Assembly: GCF_016862975.1 (NCBI RefSeq)
Contig: NZ_BONZ01000078.1
Location: forward strand, 1-59,196
Source of the DNA: Rugosimonospora africana
GTDB lineage: Bacteria > Actinomycetota > Actinomycetes > Mycobacteriales > Micromonosporaceae
Direction: 5' to 3'
DNA length: 59,196 nucleotides
Under the pieces are notes generated by a model. It was not told the origin of the DNA, did no database searches, and saw only the letters and a list, made by a program, of their open reading frames with translations. Positions 41,327 to 51,413 of the stretch are shown in pieces. Position 1 is the stretch's first letter. The number at the start of each line of letters is the position of its first letter. A program made the translations under genes and the position numbers.

Positions 41327-44300
41327 TCAGTACCGCTGCCCGTCGCCGTACGGGTAGATCGGTGCCCGCTGGCCGGTGAGGATGCGCCTGAGGTTGTCAG
41401 CTTGTCGGGTCCAGGTCTCCTTGGCTACCCGCGCGTGGACACCGGCCCATCCGATGAACGTCCCTCGCTTCACATCCGCGTGTTGCGAGAGGTACAGGCT
41501 GCCGTGCGATTGGCTGAGGCTGAAGGTGATGGTCCCTCCCGGGTAGTCGAAGTAGTTGTTGGACACCACGGTGAACTTGAAGCTGGTCGGCCCGGGCAGG
41601 TCGATTCGCACATCGCCGACGCCGTGAGCCCAGGTGTACGCGGCGTGGAGGGTGCACTTCGCCCCTTGGACGAAAGCCGAGCATCCGGTGATGGGGAACG
41701 GGAAGATGTCCTTCGGATGCTGCCGGAAGTAGGCCATGGCCTTCTCCGGCGATCCTGTCAGCGCAACCGGGCCGATGTACTCGCGGTAGTCGTAGTGGTA
41801 ACCCCACTGGTTCTTCTGCTCTTCCGGCTTGTCCCCCAGGCCGAACGGAGGCGGGGAGCCGGTACCGCTGCAGTAGTACGGGGCGAAGCTGCCCTTGACC
41901 CCACAGAAGTAGGCGACCGCCAGCGGCACCAGTTGCCCCTGGGAGCTGGTGCATTCCCAGCCCCAGCACGAGCTCGACGCGCCACGACCCGACGAGGAGC
42001 TTCCCGAGCGATGTGAGCCGCCGCTCGAGTGGTGACCGCCTCCGGAGGAGTGCTTCGAGCCGCCCGGGTGACCGGTGGTGCCGCAGCCGCCGGCCCCGGA
42101 CTCGCAGGGGACCATGAGACCGGTGGGGTCGGTGAACGTGGTGGGGTTGTCGTTGGCGTAGGCGTACGGGTTGGCGGCCTCGGGTTTGTCGTTGTTTTCC
42201 AGGGGGTCGGGCGACAGGAATCTGCCGATCGTGGGGTCGTAGTAACGCGTGCCGAGCAGGTCCAGGTTGGTCGAGTCGTCCTGCACCTTGCCGAGGAACC
42301 CGTGGTCGCCGGGGATCTGGCCGGTGGCCCCGCGGGGTGCCCCGTAGGGCAGGTACCGTTGCCGGCTGACCGTGCCCGCGGCGGTGATGGCCAGGTCTTC
42401 CGAGCCTTGGGCGTCCGCGGTCAGCCAGGTCAGGCCGGCCGGGGTGCGTTCGCCGACAGTGGTGCCGTCGGCCGTGTCGTAGTAGCGGGTGGCGGTGGGT
42501 GTGGCACCACCGACGCTGGTCAGTTCGGTGTTCTCGAGGAACAGCGTGGTGGAGCCGGGGTCGCGGCGGATGAGCCGGTTGCCGTCCGCGTCGTAGACGA
42601 ACGACGTGGTCTTCCCGCTGGTGGCCACGCTGGCGAGCTGACTGTCGACGTTCCAGGTGAGCGTCGAGGTCACGCCGGCCACGGTGCGCGTGGCGAGTTC
42701 GCCGTTCGCGTCGTACGCATAGGTCTTGCTGCCCACGGCGGTTACCGCGTGCGGTCGGACGGCGGCGCTTCCCTGGCTGGGATAGGTGTAGGTGGTGGCG
42801 ACACCGTTCTGGGTGCTGCTGGTGATGTTGCCGGCACCGTCGTAGACGTAGGTGAGGTTGTACGGGTCGGGCCCCGCGTTGTCGGCCGGCTGCCCGCAGC
42901 CGGTGGCGTTGGTGTAGGCACTGGTCAACCGGTGTCGGCCGTCGTAGCCGAAGCACTGGGTCTGGCTCGCCACGTGGTCGGTGACGGAGGTGACGCTTCC
43001 GGTCTGGTCGTAGCCGTACTCGTCGTTCTGCACGGTGTTGCCGCCGACGAGGGTCTGGATGGTGGCCAGCCGTTCGGTCGACGCCTGGTAGGTGTAGACG
43101 CGCTGGACGGTGGGACTGTACTGCCTGCCGGCCAGCTTCCCGTCGCCGCCGAAGGTGGTGGAGGCCACGTAGGTCGCCGAGCCGATGAGGGTGTCGGGCA
43201 GACCCAGCGAGGTGTACTTCTGGGTCACCGTCTCGCCGGGCAGTCCGCCGGCCGGCGGATAGGTGATGGAAACCTTGTGGTCGGCCCCGTCGTACCCGTA
43301 GGAGAAGTCGTACGTGGGCGCGAATCCATCACCGGCGGCGATCCGGTACTCGCGGTTGGTGATGCGGTACCGGCCGTCGTACCCGGTGACCGCGACGGTG
43401 TACGCCTGGCTCCCGGAGTAGCTGGTGGAGCTGGCCGGCTGGCCGAGCCCGTGCGGCACGGTGTCGTAGGTCTGCTCGGTCAGCTTGGTGCCGGTGTTGA
43501 GGTCACCGAGCCAGGTGGACGTCTCCCGGTTCATCGCGTCGTACCCCGTGGAGATCTTCTGGTTCTTGGCGTCCGTGGTGGTGACGAGGTTGCCGTTGAG
43601 GTCGTAGGTGTTGGTGGTCGTTCCGTTGTCGGGATCGGTGGAGGTGAGGGCGTGCCCCGCCCAGTCATAGGTGTAGGCGGTGACGTTGCCGTTGGGGTCG
43701 GTGATCCGGGTCAGGTGCTTGTGGTCGGTCGTGTAGGCGTAGGTGTAGTCCTGGTGGGTGGTGGCGTCGAGGTAGTTCTCCACCTTCATGGTCTTGTCGA
43801 ACACGTCGGTCCAGGTGACGACCTGCCCACCGGCCGGCGGCACGGTCACGCTGTGGTCGCCGTGGTCGGTGGTGGTGGTGCGCCACAGTTCGGTACCGGC
43901 GTTCATGATGGCCTCGACGGACTTCTGCTCCAGCGCGTCGTAGGTCGTCTTGGTGTACTGCGGGATCGCCGTCTCGGCCGGATTCAGCAGGCCGGATCCC
44001 GCGGCGGCGGAGTTGTAGAAGGGAGTGGAGACCAGTGCGGTCAGCCCCCGGCTGTCGTACCGGGTCACGGTCACCAGCCGCCCGCCGTTCTGCGGCGAGG
44101 GAGTCTGCACCTCGACCGGCTCGGCGAACCCGTCCTGGTATGCGTGGCCGACCAGCCACACCGCGCTCGACCCGGTACCCGACTGCAGTTGCTGAGTGAT
44201 GACATCCGTCGGTCCGGTCGGCGCGGCGATGCCGGTGACCGGGGTGGTGTAACTGTAGGAGAACGACGGGGTTCCGCCCGAGCGCGGCTCGGTCGGTCGC

Positions 44301-47300
44301 CACACCTTGACCACCCGGCCCAGGGCGTCGTAGTCGGTCTCGGTCACGTTTCCGTTGGGGTCGGAGACCTTGGTGGTCTGCCCGAGGGCGGGGCTGGTCC
44401 AGGTCACCGTCTTGTGTCCCAGCGGGTTGGTGACGGTGACGCCGTTCGTCGGGTACCCGGTGGCCGGGCTGTAGCTGGTCGTTGTCGTCTGGTGCAGCGC
44501 GTCGGTCGAGGTGAGTACCCGACCCTCGTCGTCGTAGGTCTTGTCGGTGGCGGCGTAGGTGGTGTCATTGGCGTAGACGCGCACCTCGGTGGGGTTACCG
44601 TCGACCGGCTTGTTCACCGTGGCACCGGTGGAGGTCGCACCGTCGTACAGCGTGACGGTCCGCGAGACGGCCGGGCCGGTGCAGGAGTTCTGGCGCTGCT
44701 CCACCGTCTCCGGGTAGTTCATCATCCAGCGCCAGTCGTCTGTGTCGCGAGCGTACGTCGTCGTGGTGCAGACGTCGTCGGTCGACACCGCGCTGTCGCC
44801 CTTGTCGATCTCGGTGGAGACCAGACCGTAACTGTCGTAGGTGTAGTCGGTCTCGCTGACCCGCCACGAGCCGTCGTCGCGGCGGTCCCGGGTCAGGTGC
44901 GACGCCTGCCGGATCATGTGCGCGTTGTGCAGCCCCGGCCCGTTGGCCGTGATCCCCGGATCGTTGTAGGTCCACCGCTCGGAGGACACTTCGGTGGGGC
45001 TGCCGGCGGCGTCGAGCCGGTACTGCTGCTGCTGCAAGGTCAGGCCCTGCAGGAAGTGCGAGTCGGGATGGGGGTTGTTGTCGTAGTCGGTCACCGAGAC
45101 CGCGGGGTTGGTCCCGTCGACGTGGACGTTCTGGTCCATGCCCCGGTAGTAGGTGGTGGTGGTGACGGTCTTCTCCGGGTTGGTTCCGCTGCCCTTGGTC
45201 ACCTTCACCTGGCCGTACCCGCGCCAGTCTCCGTAGGACTGTTCCTTGTCGGGCAGCAGCATCTCGTCATCGTGGTGCCAGGCCGCACCGCCGAGGTACT
45301 CGTACGTGGTCAGCCGATCCGGCTGCCCACCGACCTTGTCGATTTCCTTGACCGACTTCACCACGTACTTGTGGAAGATCCCCCACCCCGGGTCGGCGTC
45401 CTCCGGCTTGAACAGCTGGGGGAAGCACTCGTCGGTGTTGGTGTCCCAGTGCCCGTCCTTCTTCGAGTACCAGGCGTCCCAACCCGATGCCTTGACTCCG
45501 CCGGTGAAACACGCGTTCTGGTGGTCGTAGACGATGTCGGTCTCTCCGCCGAACGCGTTGTGGATCGCGGTGAGACGTCGCATCGGCAGGGTCAGCACGC
45601 CGGCCGGAAGGTTGTAGTCGACCCGGTTGTTGTAGTTCGTGCCGTCGAACGATGTCACGCCCTCCCGGAGCGTGCCGCCCGTATATCCGATCCGTCGCAC
45701 GTAGTCCAACCACAGCGACGAGCTCGACGTGTCACCGGTCGCCGGGTACGAGTGCTTGAGCTGCCACTTGGTCACCTCGTCGTACCCACCCGAGGTGTTC
45801 TGCACGAACGCGTGGATCGAATCGAGCATGTCGCTGATGAAGAACGTCGGCGAGTGCTTCGAGCAGGAGGTGGAGCACAGCAGGTCGGTCGGCACGTCCG
45901 GGTAGGACTTCGGCGAGTCCGCCTGCGTCGGGCAGGTCGGCTCCGGCGTGGTGTCCGGATCGTCGATCGTCGTGCGCTGGGTGCACCGGTTGTAGTTCTG
46001 GAACGTCACGTACGCCGGCGCCGGCGCATCGGCCGCCCACACCTTCCCGTACTCGATCTTCGCCAGGTAACCGCCCCGGACATAGTTCAGGATGTTGCCC
46101 GACGAGGCGCGCTTGTAGCTGTTCGTCTCCGTGTTGTAGAAGTACACCTGGTACGTCTCGTTCGGGCTGTGCACCTCGTCCACGTTCCACCGGTACGTCT
46201 GCTGGCACGACGCCAGGTTGTCCTGGTGACACGGCTCCCCGGAATCGTCGGACACCACCGGCACGGTCCAGTTGGAGTTCGTCGGCGTCGCCGTCGAGCG
46301 CCGCTGATCCTGCCCGTACCCGAAGAAGTACTGGGTACCGTCCAGTGTGGACACTTCCCAGAACTCGCCGTCGTTGTCCCCGTTCGGGCCACCGGTGTGG
46401 TGCTCGATCCGGTACGACTGGTCGTCCTTCATCCGGTAGCTGCCGTCGGCAGCCAGGATCAGCTCGCTGGTACGGCCACCGATCGAGATCACGTACGACG
46501 CGGCGTCCGGATGCCCCGAGTACGGCGACGACCAGCACAGGTCGCCCCACGTCGACGGCTGCCCGTCGTCGGCACACGGCTTGTACTGCCGTTCGATGTA
46601 GGGCACGTTGATGTCCCAGCCCTGCCCGATCCAGGACGCCTGGCCGTTGTGCTTCGAGGTGCGGCCGTCCACGCTGCCGGAGTCGTAGTCCAACGACAGG
46701 TCCGGCGGCTCACCGTACGGGGGCTTGGGAAGGTCGATCGGGTACGAGTAGGCGAAGCTGCCGCCCGAGTCGCCCGCCTGCCACGTCTGCGCCACGCTCA
46801 GGTCCGTCGCCCGGTAGTCCCCCGCGGGGCTCGATGGCCCCGAGTCCAGCGCGACCATCCCGTCGCTGCCGGACACCGGTACCGTCGCCGTCAACGTACG
46901 GCTGGTCGCGTTGTTGTCCGCCTCGACCGGGGTGCCGTGCGCACAGGCCGGCGTGTCCGGTGCGGTCGCGCAGCTCGCCGGCAGTGCCACCAACCGCAGT
47001 CGTTGTGCGTAGTTGGCACCGGCCGCCTCGGCGAACCGCGAGTAGTCCACGGTCAACCGCACCCGACCGGCGGCCTGCTGCCCGTCGGCCCGCCGCAGTA
47101 TCAGCGCCATCGCGACGCCCGGGCCGAGCTTCGCGGCCGCGGCGTGGTCGAGGTTGCGCACGCTCACCGTTGCCGGCGCCGCCGCGTTGCCGCCCGGCGC
47201 GGCCACCGTCACCGGCAGCGAGCCCGCTTTCGCCGGGCTGCCGCCCCCGGCCGGCACCGACAGCGTCATCGACGCGGCCGCCGGGTAGCTCGGCGTGGCC

Positions 47301-47536
47301 ATCGCCGGACCCGGCTTGTCCGGGTCGTTCCGCGCCGCCACCGACGGCGCGCCGCGGCCCGGCACCGACGGGCTCACCGCCGCCGGCAACGCCGCCGTGT
47401 GGCCGCGCGTGGCCTTGGCCGCTGCCATACCGGGCGTGATTGCCAGCGTGCCTGCCGCCATCGAAGCGCAGACCACCACGAGAAGCGGCATCGATCTTGT
47501 GACCCGCCGCAGCGGGACACGGGGATATGGAACCAT
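41327..47536 (-). CDS. large secreted RHS/YD-repeat protein with unrecognised C-terminal domain
   Basis: A 2069-residue secreted protein. The N terminus has a signal region (VTRSMPLLVVVCASMAAG ... AAA), followed by a beta-rich domain to about residue 430 (LSVAQTWQAGDSGGSFAYSY), then many YD repeats (YDALGRVVKVW, YDLNGNLVTTTD). The RHS core ends with LLGTRYYDPTIGRFLSPDP and PTTFTDPTGL. The last 260 residues form a variable tail: a Ser/His/Gly-rich linker and a folded region (ALTGSPEKAMAYFRQHPKD ... FDYPGGTITFSLSQSHGSLY) with paired cysteines but no domain I can name. Such tails are often toxins delivered after self-cleavage. No immunity-like gene lies downstream. ATG 47536 has GGGAG 7 nt upstream. 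Confidence 0.92.
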   Translation of the reverse strand: MVPYPRVPLRRVTRSMPLLVVVCASMAAGTLAITPGMAAAKATRGHTAALPAAVSPSVPGRGAPSVAARNDPDKPGPAMATPSYPAAASMTLSVPAGGGSPAKAGSLPVTVAAPGGNAAAPATVSVRNLDHAAAAKLGPGVAMALILRRADGQQAAGRVRLTVDYSRFAEAAGANYAQRLRLVALPASCATAPDTPACAHGTPVEADNNATSRTLTATVPVSGSDGMVALDSGPSSPAGDYRATDLSVAQTWQAGDSGGSFAYSYPIDLPKPPYGEPPDLSLDYDSGSVDGRTSKHNGQASWIGQGWDINVPYIERQYKPCADDGQPSTWGDLCWSSPYSGHPDAASYVISIGGRTSELILAADGSYRMKDDQSYRIEHHTGGPNGDNDGEFWEVSTLDGTQYFFGYGQDQRRSTATPTNSNWTVPVVSDDSGEPCHQDNLASCQQTYRWNVDEVHSPNETYQVYFYNTETNSYKRASSGNILNYVRGGYLAKIEYGKVWAADAPAPAYVTFQNYNRCTQRTTIDDPDTTPEPTCPTQADSPKSYPDVPTDLLCSTSCSKHSPTFFISDMLDSIHAFVQNTSGGYDEVTKWQLKHSYPATGDTSSSSLWLDYVRRIGYTGGTLREGVTSFDGTNYNNRVDYNLPAGVLTLPMRRLTAIHNAFGGETDIVYDHQNACFTGGVKASGWDAWYSKKDGHWDTNTDECFPQLFKPEDADPGWGIFHKYVVKSVKEIDKVGGQPDRLTTYEYLGGAAWHHDDEMLLPDKEQSYGDWRGYGQVKVTKGSGTNPEKTVTTTTYYRGMDQNVHVDGTNPAVSVTDYDNNPHPDSHFLQGLTLQQQQYRLDAAGSPTEVSSERWTYNDPGITANGPGLHNAHMIRQASHLTRDRRDDGSWRVSETDYTYDSYGLVSTEIDKGDSAVSTDDVCTTTTYARDTDDWRWMMNYPETVEQRQNSCTGPAVSRTVTLYDGATSTGATVNKPVDGNPTEVRVYANDTTYAATDKTYDDEGRVLTSTDALHQTTTTSYSPATGYPTNGVTVTNPLGHKTVTWTSPALGQTTKVSDPNGNVTETDYDALGRVVKVWRPTEPRSGGTPSFSYSYTTPVTGIAAPTGPTDVITQQLQSGTGSSAVWLVGHAYQDGFAEPVEVQTPSPQNGGRLVTVTRYDSRGLTALVSTPFYNSAAAGSGLLNPAETAIPQYTKTTYDALEQKSVEAIMNAGTELWRTTTTDHGDHSVTVPPAGGQVVTWTDVFDKTMKVENYLDATTHQDYTYAYTTDHKHLTRITDPNGNVTAYTYDWAGHALTSTDPDNGTTTNTYDLNGNLVTTTDAKNQKISTGYDAMNRETSTWLGDLNTGTKLTEQTYDTVPHGLGQPASSTSYSGSQAYTVAVTGYDGRYRITNREYRIAAGDGFAPTYDFSYGYDGADHKVSITYPPAGGLPGETVTQKYTSLGLPDTLIGSATYVASTTFGGDGKLAGRQYSPTVQRVYTYQASTERLATIQTLVGGNTVQNDEYGYDQTGSVTSVTDHVASQTQCFGYDGRHRLTSAYTNATGCGQPADNAGPDPYNLTYVYDGAGNITSSTQNGVATTYTYPSQGSAAVRPHAVTAVGSKTYAYDANGELATRTVAGVTSTLTWNVDSQLASVATSGKTTSFVYDADGNRLIRRDPGSTTLFLENTELTSVGGATPTATRYYDTADGTTVGERTPAGLTWLTADAQGSEDLAITAAGTVSRQRYLPYGAPRGATGQIPGDHGFLGKVQDDSTNLDLLGTRYYDPTIGRFLSPDPLENNDKPEAANPYAYANDNPTTFTDPTGLMVPCESGAGGCGTTGHPGGSKHSSGGGHHSSGGSHRSGSSSSGRGASSSCWGWECTSSQGQLVPLAVAYFCGVKGSFAPYYCSGTGSPPPFGLGDKPEEQKNQWGYHYDYREYIGPVALTGSPEKAMAYFRQHPKDIFPFPITGCSAFVQGAKCTLHAAYTWAHGVGDVRIDLPGPTSFKFTVVSNNYFDYPGGTITFSLSQSHGSLYLSQHADVKRGTFIGWAGVHARVAKETWTRQADNLRRILTGQRAPIYPYGDGQRY

Positions 47537-47726
47537 GGACACACTCCCGGGGGTGAGTGGCGGTTGGGTCACCCCGCGGGTGGCGTGGGCAACCCCATTC
47601 GTGGAAACACATATCGAAGGGTTTCAGCACGCTAGCCGCTCGACATTGCCACGTTCATTGCCAAGCTCCATGCCGCACATCTGCCTTCGATGGCGAGGCC
47701 GGCGGCTTGTGGCACGATTTCCGGCT

Positions 47727-48593
47727 ATGCGCCCTTATCGCGTCCTGCTGCTGGTGTCCACCGTGGCGGGCGGGCTGTCCGTCATAGCGGCACTGTTCTC
47801 CGGCTGGCGGGTGTCCGCGCAGTGCGGTGTGGTCGCGCTGGCCGTGCTGGTCGGATACGTGACGGTGGCCGGTCGCGCGGCACGGACGCGGGTTCGCTGG
47901 GCGCTGGCCGCGGGCATCGGGCTGCTCGCCGTGGTCATCGCGGTGAGGCTGTTCTGGTACCCCGGGCAGACGAGCGGCGGCGTCGACTGGTTCGCGTACC
48001 TCCCCGCGAGCGAGCTACACGGCGCCTTGCTCGATCAATGGCGACAGACGATCGATGGGGAACGGATTTTCGCGGTGGGGCGGCTGCTCGGTGTGCTGTG
48101 CTTCGCGGTCGCTGTGGTCGCGTTGCCCGGGCGGCATCCAGCGAAGCCGGCGATGGCGACCGCGGTCCTTTCGCTTCTGCTGCTCGCGGCGGTCGGCGCG
48201 GACGTGTGGAGCCGGCTCGGCGACGCTCCGGTGCTCGGCCTGCTGGGGGTCGGATGGCCGGCGCTACTCGTCATTCTGGTGGCGTTGGGGATCGCGGTAC
48301 TGGCCGGCGGGCGCGCGGGTCGGGTGTGGTTACTTCCGGCCGGGGCCTTCCTGGTGGCGGCAGCGGCGGCCGTTGCCTTCGACGACTTGGCGGGCAGTTG
48401 GTCGGCGTGGCGGACGCTCTCCGGCTTCCGTGATGGCGACACCGTCTTCGCCGTCGCGGGGATGCCGGCGAACGCGAGTGGCTTGGCGGTGTCTGAGGCA
48501 TTGGTCACCGCCATGACACTCGCCGGGCCCGCGCTGCTCGCGATCGGTGCCCTGCGCGCTTCCCGCGACGCCGTTCCAGCGCGCGAGGAGTAG
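47727..48593 (+). CDS. hypothetical multi-pass membrane protein
   Basis: A 288-residue protein of no recognised family, with about seven hydrophobic helices: VLLLVSTVAGGLSVIAALFS, VVALAVLVGYVTVAG, WALAAGIGLLAVVIAVRLFW, GRLLGVLCFAVAVVAL and three more. One extracytoplasmic loop (WYPGQTSGGVDWFAYLPASE) and a late loop (SWSAWRTLSGFRDGDTVF) are the longest soluble parts. ATG 47727 is chosen by the hydrophobic start; the 190-bp gap before it separates it from the divergent RHS gene, so the two may share a promoter region. No function is proposed. Confidence 0.75.
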   Translation: MRPYRVLLLVSTVAGGLSVIAALFSGWRVSAQCGVVALAVLVGYVTVAGRAARTRVRWALAAGIGLLAVVIAVRLFWYPGQTSGGVDWFAYLPASELHGALLDQWRQTIDGERIFAVGRLLGVLCFAVAVVALPGRHPAKPAMATAVLSLLLLAAVGADVWSRLGDAPVLGLLGVGWPALLVILVALGIAVLAGGRAGRVWLLPAGAFLVAAAAAVAFDDLAGSWSAWRTLSGFRDGDTVFAVAGMPANASGLAVSEALVTAMTLAGPALLAIGALRASRDAVPAREE

Positions 48594-48607
48594 GTCCGTC
48601 GCGCCGG

Positions 48608-49777
48608 TCAACTCCGGCGTGCGGCGCTGAGGGCGGACAGTCCGGTGGACAGCATGCGTTGGTCGGCCTCGTCGAGGCTGAGTCGTAGCGCGCCGAGGGC
48701 GACGGACTCATCGCCGAGGGTGGACGCACGGATTTCGGGTACCCGCAGGCACAGTCGTTGCAGCTCGCGGTGCAGGGGTTCGAGAATGAGGTCGGCGGAG
48801 CGGGAGAAGCCGCCACCGAGGACGACGACCTGTGGGTCGAGTGCGAGTACCAGAGCGGCCGCGCCGACAGCGAGGTCGCGGACGTAGCGGCGCACGGCGG
48901 TCTGGGCGTCCGCGTTGCCGGCACGGGCCGTGGTGAAGACCCAGGCGGCCTTGTCGTCGGGGCTGATCGTCTCGGGTGCGCCGGGGCAGTTTTCCAGGTG
49001 GGACGGGGCGGTGAGCCAGCGCACGGCGCGCAGCGCGCCGATCTCTCCGGCCGCTCCGCCGTAACCGCGGCGCAGGGTGCCGTCGAGGATGAGGCCGGCA
49101 CCGGTGCGCATGCCGGCGAGCACGTACACGATGTCGTCGGCATCTTGCGCGACGCCGTGCCAGCGCTCGGCGACCGCGGCGAGCTTGCAGTCGTTCTCCA
49201 CATAGACCGGGCAGGGGTACCGGGCGGTCAGGTACGCCACGGGATCCACCGCGGACCATCCGGGCAGCGGGGTGAACAGCGTGGTGCGCCCGGTGGCGTC
49301 CACCGGGCCGGTGACGCCCACGGTGAGCGCCCACAGGTCGTCGGGGGCGAGCTTGGTCTTGGTGAAGCAGTCGGCAATGGCGCGGTCGAGTGCGGCCAGG
49401 CGGACCTGGGGATCGGCGTCGGGGGCGACCTGGCGGCGGACGGTGTGCACGACGGTGCCGTCGAGGTCGGCGACCAGCCCGAGGATCTTGTGGACGCCGA
49501 CGTCGACGCCGATGACGTAACCCGCGGCGGCGTTGAACTGGTACCGCCGGGCGGGCCGCCCGACGACGCTGCTGCCGGTGGGCTCGATGACGGTGGCCCA
49601 ACCCTCGCTGACGAGGATCTGCGTGATGAGGTCGACGGACGGGCGGGACAGGCCGGTGCGGCTGGCCAGTTCGGTGACGGTGGAGGGTGGGTTGCCGCGA
49701 AGCGCCCGAACCACGCTGAGCGAGTTGAGTTCGCGCAGCCGGGCCAGGTCGGTCCCGGTCGTGATCGGGCCGGTCAA
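48608..49777 (-). CDS. ROK-family transcriptional repressor (XylR/NagC type)
   Basis: A 389-residue ROK repressor with the normal architecture. A MarR-like winged helix covers residues about 10-75 (NSLSVVRALRG, VTELASRTGLSRPSVDLIT), and the ROK sugar-binding domain follows (GYVIGVDVGVHKILGLVADL, VENDCKLAAVAERW, GMRTGAGLILDG). The zinc motif CxCGxxGC is lost (SHLENCPGAPE), and VENDC replaces the usual ENDAN, so catalysis is unlikely. The start is probably TTG 49777 with GAGGTGG just upstream. It lies downstream of the alpha-galactosidase gene on the same strand and most likely represses this locus until an imported galactoside-derived sugar binds. Confidence 0.88.
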   Translation of the reverse strand: MTGPITTGTDLARLRELNSLSVVRALRGNPPSTVTELASRTGLSRPSVDLITQILVSEGWATVIEPTGSSVVGRPARRYQFNAAAGYVIGVDVGVHKILGLVADLDGTVVHTVRRQVAPDADPQVRLAALDRAIADCFTKTKLAPDDLWALTVGVTGPVDATGRTTLFTPLPGWSAVDPVAYLTARYPCPVYVENDCKLAAVAERWHGVAQDADDIVYVLAGMRTGAGLILDGTLRRGYGGAAGEIGALRAVRWLTAPSHLENCPGAPETISPDDKAAWVFTTARAGNADAQTAVRRYVRDLAVGAAALVLALDPQVVVLGGGFSRSADLILEPLHRELQRLCLRVPEIRASTLGDESVALGALRLSLDEADQRMLSTGLSALSAARRS

Positions 49778-49889
49778 GCGGCCACCTCAAACGCCCCAGT
49801 CATCCGTCACCCCCACGAGAGTTTCGCTACGGTCTTGCTGAAGTCTAAGCCCTGTCCTGTCGATCCCGCCGAGTCGAGGGGCGGCGCGG

Positions 49890-51389
49890 TCAGGAGATCG
49901 GGTACCGCTGGCCCTGGTCAGGGGCGATCACCGGGCCGAAGTCGACCTCCCTGCCGTCCAGGCTGAACCGGTACCGGTCCAGCCGTCGCACCTGCGGGCG
50001 GCGGGAGAGGTACCGGGTCATGGTGTCCGACTCGTCCGGGGTCAGCCAGCCGGGCGGGTCGGAGACGGCGCGGAAGCCACAGATGTCGGCGAGGTCGCGC
50101 AGCCATCCGGTCTGCTGGTCGGTGAGCAGGTTGAGCCGGCTGCGGAAGTAGATGATGTCCGGATCGACCTCGATCAGGGGAGCCTGCCAGAGCCGGTGCA
50201 CCGCGTTGACGACGGCGTTGCGCGCCATCGCGTCGGACGGGTCGTCGCTGGCGTAGTTCTGCCAGATGGGTGCCACGTCGGGTCCGCTGCGGATGCCGTC
50301 GAGCAGGCCGAGGGAGGGCAGCAGCGGGGCGCCGCTGCCCAGCAGGTACACGTCATCGCCGGCTACCTCGCGGACCAGCGCGAGGGCGTCGCGGTAGACC
50401 TGTTCGCGGCCGGTCCCGGCGGGCCGCCGCGCCGGCGCGATGGCGGCATTGACAAAGTCGATCTTGAGGTACCGGAAGCCCCACTGGTGCACGACCCGGT
50501 CGATCAGCTCGGCGAGGTGGTCGCGGGTGTCGGCGCGGGTAAGGTCCAGCGCGTAGTACCCGGTGTCCCAGTTGTACCCGGTAACGACGGGTTCGCCGCG
50601 CGTGTCGCGCAAGAGCAGTTCGGGGCGACGGGTGGCCAGTTCGGAGTTCGGCAGGGCGATGAACGGGGCGAGCCACAGTCCAGGAACCAGTCCGACGTCC
50701 CGGATCCGGTCGGCCAGCGCGCGCATGCCCGCGGGGAACTTCTCGTTGGGCCACCAGTCGCCGACACAGGTCTCCCAGCCGTCGTCGATCTGCACCACGT
50801 CGAACGGCAGGCTGCCCAGAGCGGAGATGTCCTTCGCGAGTTGGGTCTCGTTGACGGTCTCGTAGTAGGCGTACCAACTGCACCACACGTTGCCGGCCTT
50901 CCGGTTCCGGGCGCCGAGCCGGTCGGCCAACTGCGTGGTGTAGGCGGCGAACACGTCGTCCTCGTCGCCGTAGGCGAGAAACCAGGGCGCGTCGTCCCGC
51001 TCGTACCAGCCGGAGAGGGTGTCATGGTCGGCAGCCAGCCGCGGTACGTCCAGCCCAAGCGCGCCCAGCAACAGCACCCGGCCGTCGGAGGTGCGCAGGG
51101 CGGCGAGCGCCGAGGAGTGGTGGCGGTGCGGGTCGTCCCAGACTGTGTCGTCGGCGGTGAGCCGGCGGCGGGGGTCGGCGATGCGCAGTGGCGGCTCGGA
51201 CAGCCGGCGCCATCCGCAGGGGCTCCACGAGTTGTGACCGTGCCGGTAGAACTCGGCGTCGCCCAGTCCGTGAAGCACGGCGACGCGGCCGGCGGGAAGC
51301 AGCAGCCCACCCGCGACGGGCTCGGGTGTGCCGGTGCCGGACAGCTGTACGGCGAAGCTGTGTCCGGCCAGTTCGACGAGCACGGCCAT
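49890..51389 (-). CDS. glycoside hydrolase family 36 alpha-galactosidase-type enzyme
   Basis: A 499-residue clan GH-D hydrolase. The barrel shows VVQIDDGWE, WLAPFIALPNSEL, the nucleophile Asp311 in YLKIDFVNAA and the acid/base Asp371 in RSGPDVAPIW about 60 residues later, as in GH36. The N-terminal beta-sandwich is short, and no signal peptide is present, so it acts in the cytoplasm. ATG 51389 follows a hairpin 3' to the binding-protein gene. With the importer it should process melibiose/raffinose-like alpha-galactosides, or another sugar, since GH36 also includes alpha-N-acetylgalactosaminidases. Confidence 0.9.
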   Translation of the reverse strand: MAVLVELAGHSFAVQLSGTGTPEPVAGGLLLPAGRVAVLHGLGDAEFYRHGHNSWSPCGWRRLSEPPLRIADPRRRLTADDTVWDDPHRHHSSALAALRTSDGRVLLLGALGLDVPRLAADHDTLSGWYERDDAPWFLAYGDEDDVFAAYTTQLADRLGARNRKAGNVWCSWYAYYETVNETQLAKDISALGSLPFDVVQIDDGWETCVGDWWPNEKFPAGMRALADRIRDVGLVPGLWLAPFIALPNSELATRRPELLLRDTRGEPVVTGYNWDTGYYALDLTRADTRDHLAELIDRVVHQWGFRYLKIDFVNAAIAPARRPAGTGREQVYRDALALVREVAGDDVYLLGSGAPLLPSLGLLDGIRSGPDVAPIWQNYASDDPSDAMARNAVVNAVHRLWQAPLIEVDPDIIYFRSRLNLLTDQQTGWLRDLADICGFRAVSDPPGWLTPDESDTMTRYLSRRPQVRRLDRYRFSLDGREVDFGPVIAPDQGQRYPIS

Positions 51390-51413
51390 GGTTCTCCTTA
51401 ACGAAGCGAGGAA

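Noticed and set aside
42029-47635. 1868-codon plus-strand open frame opposite the RHS gene
   Set aside because: Val/Gly/Arg-rich low-complexity translation with no motif. The minus strand has YD repeats and the RHS core.
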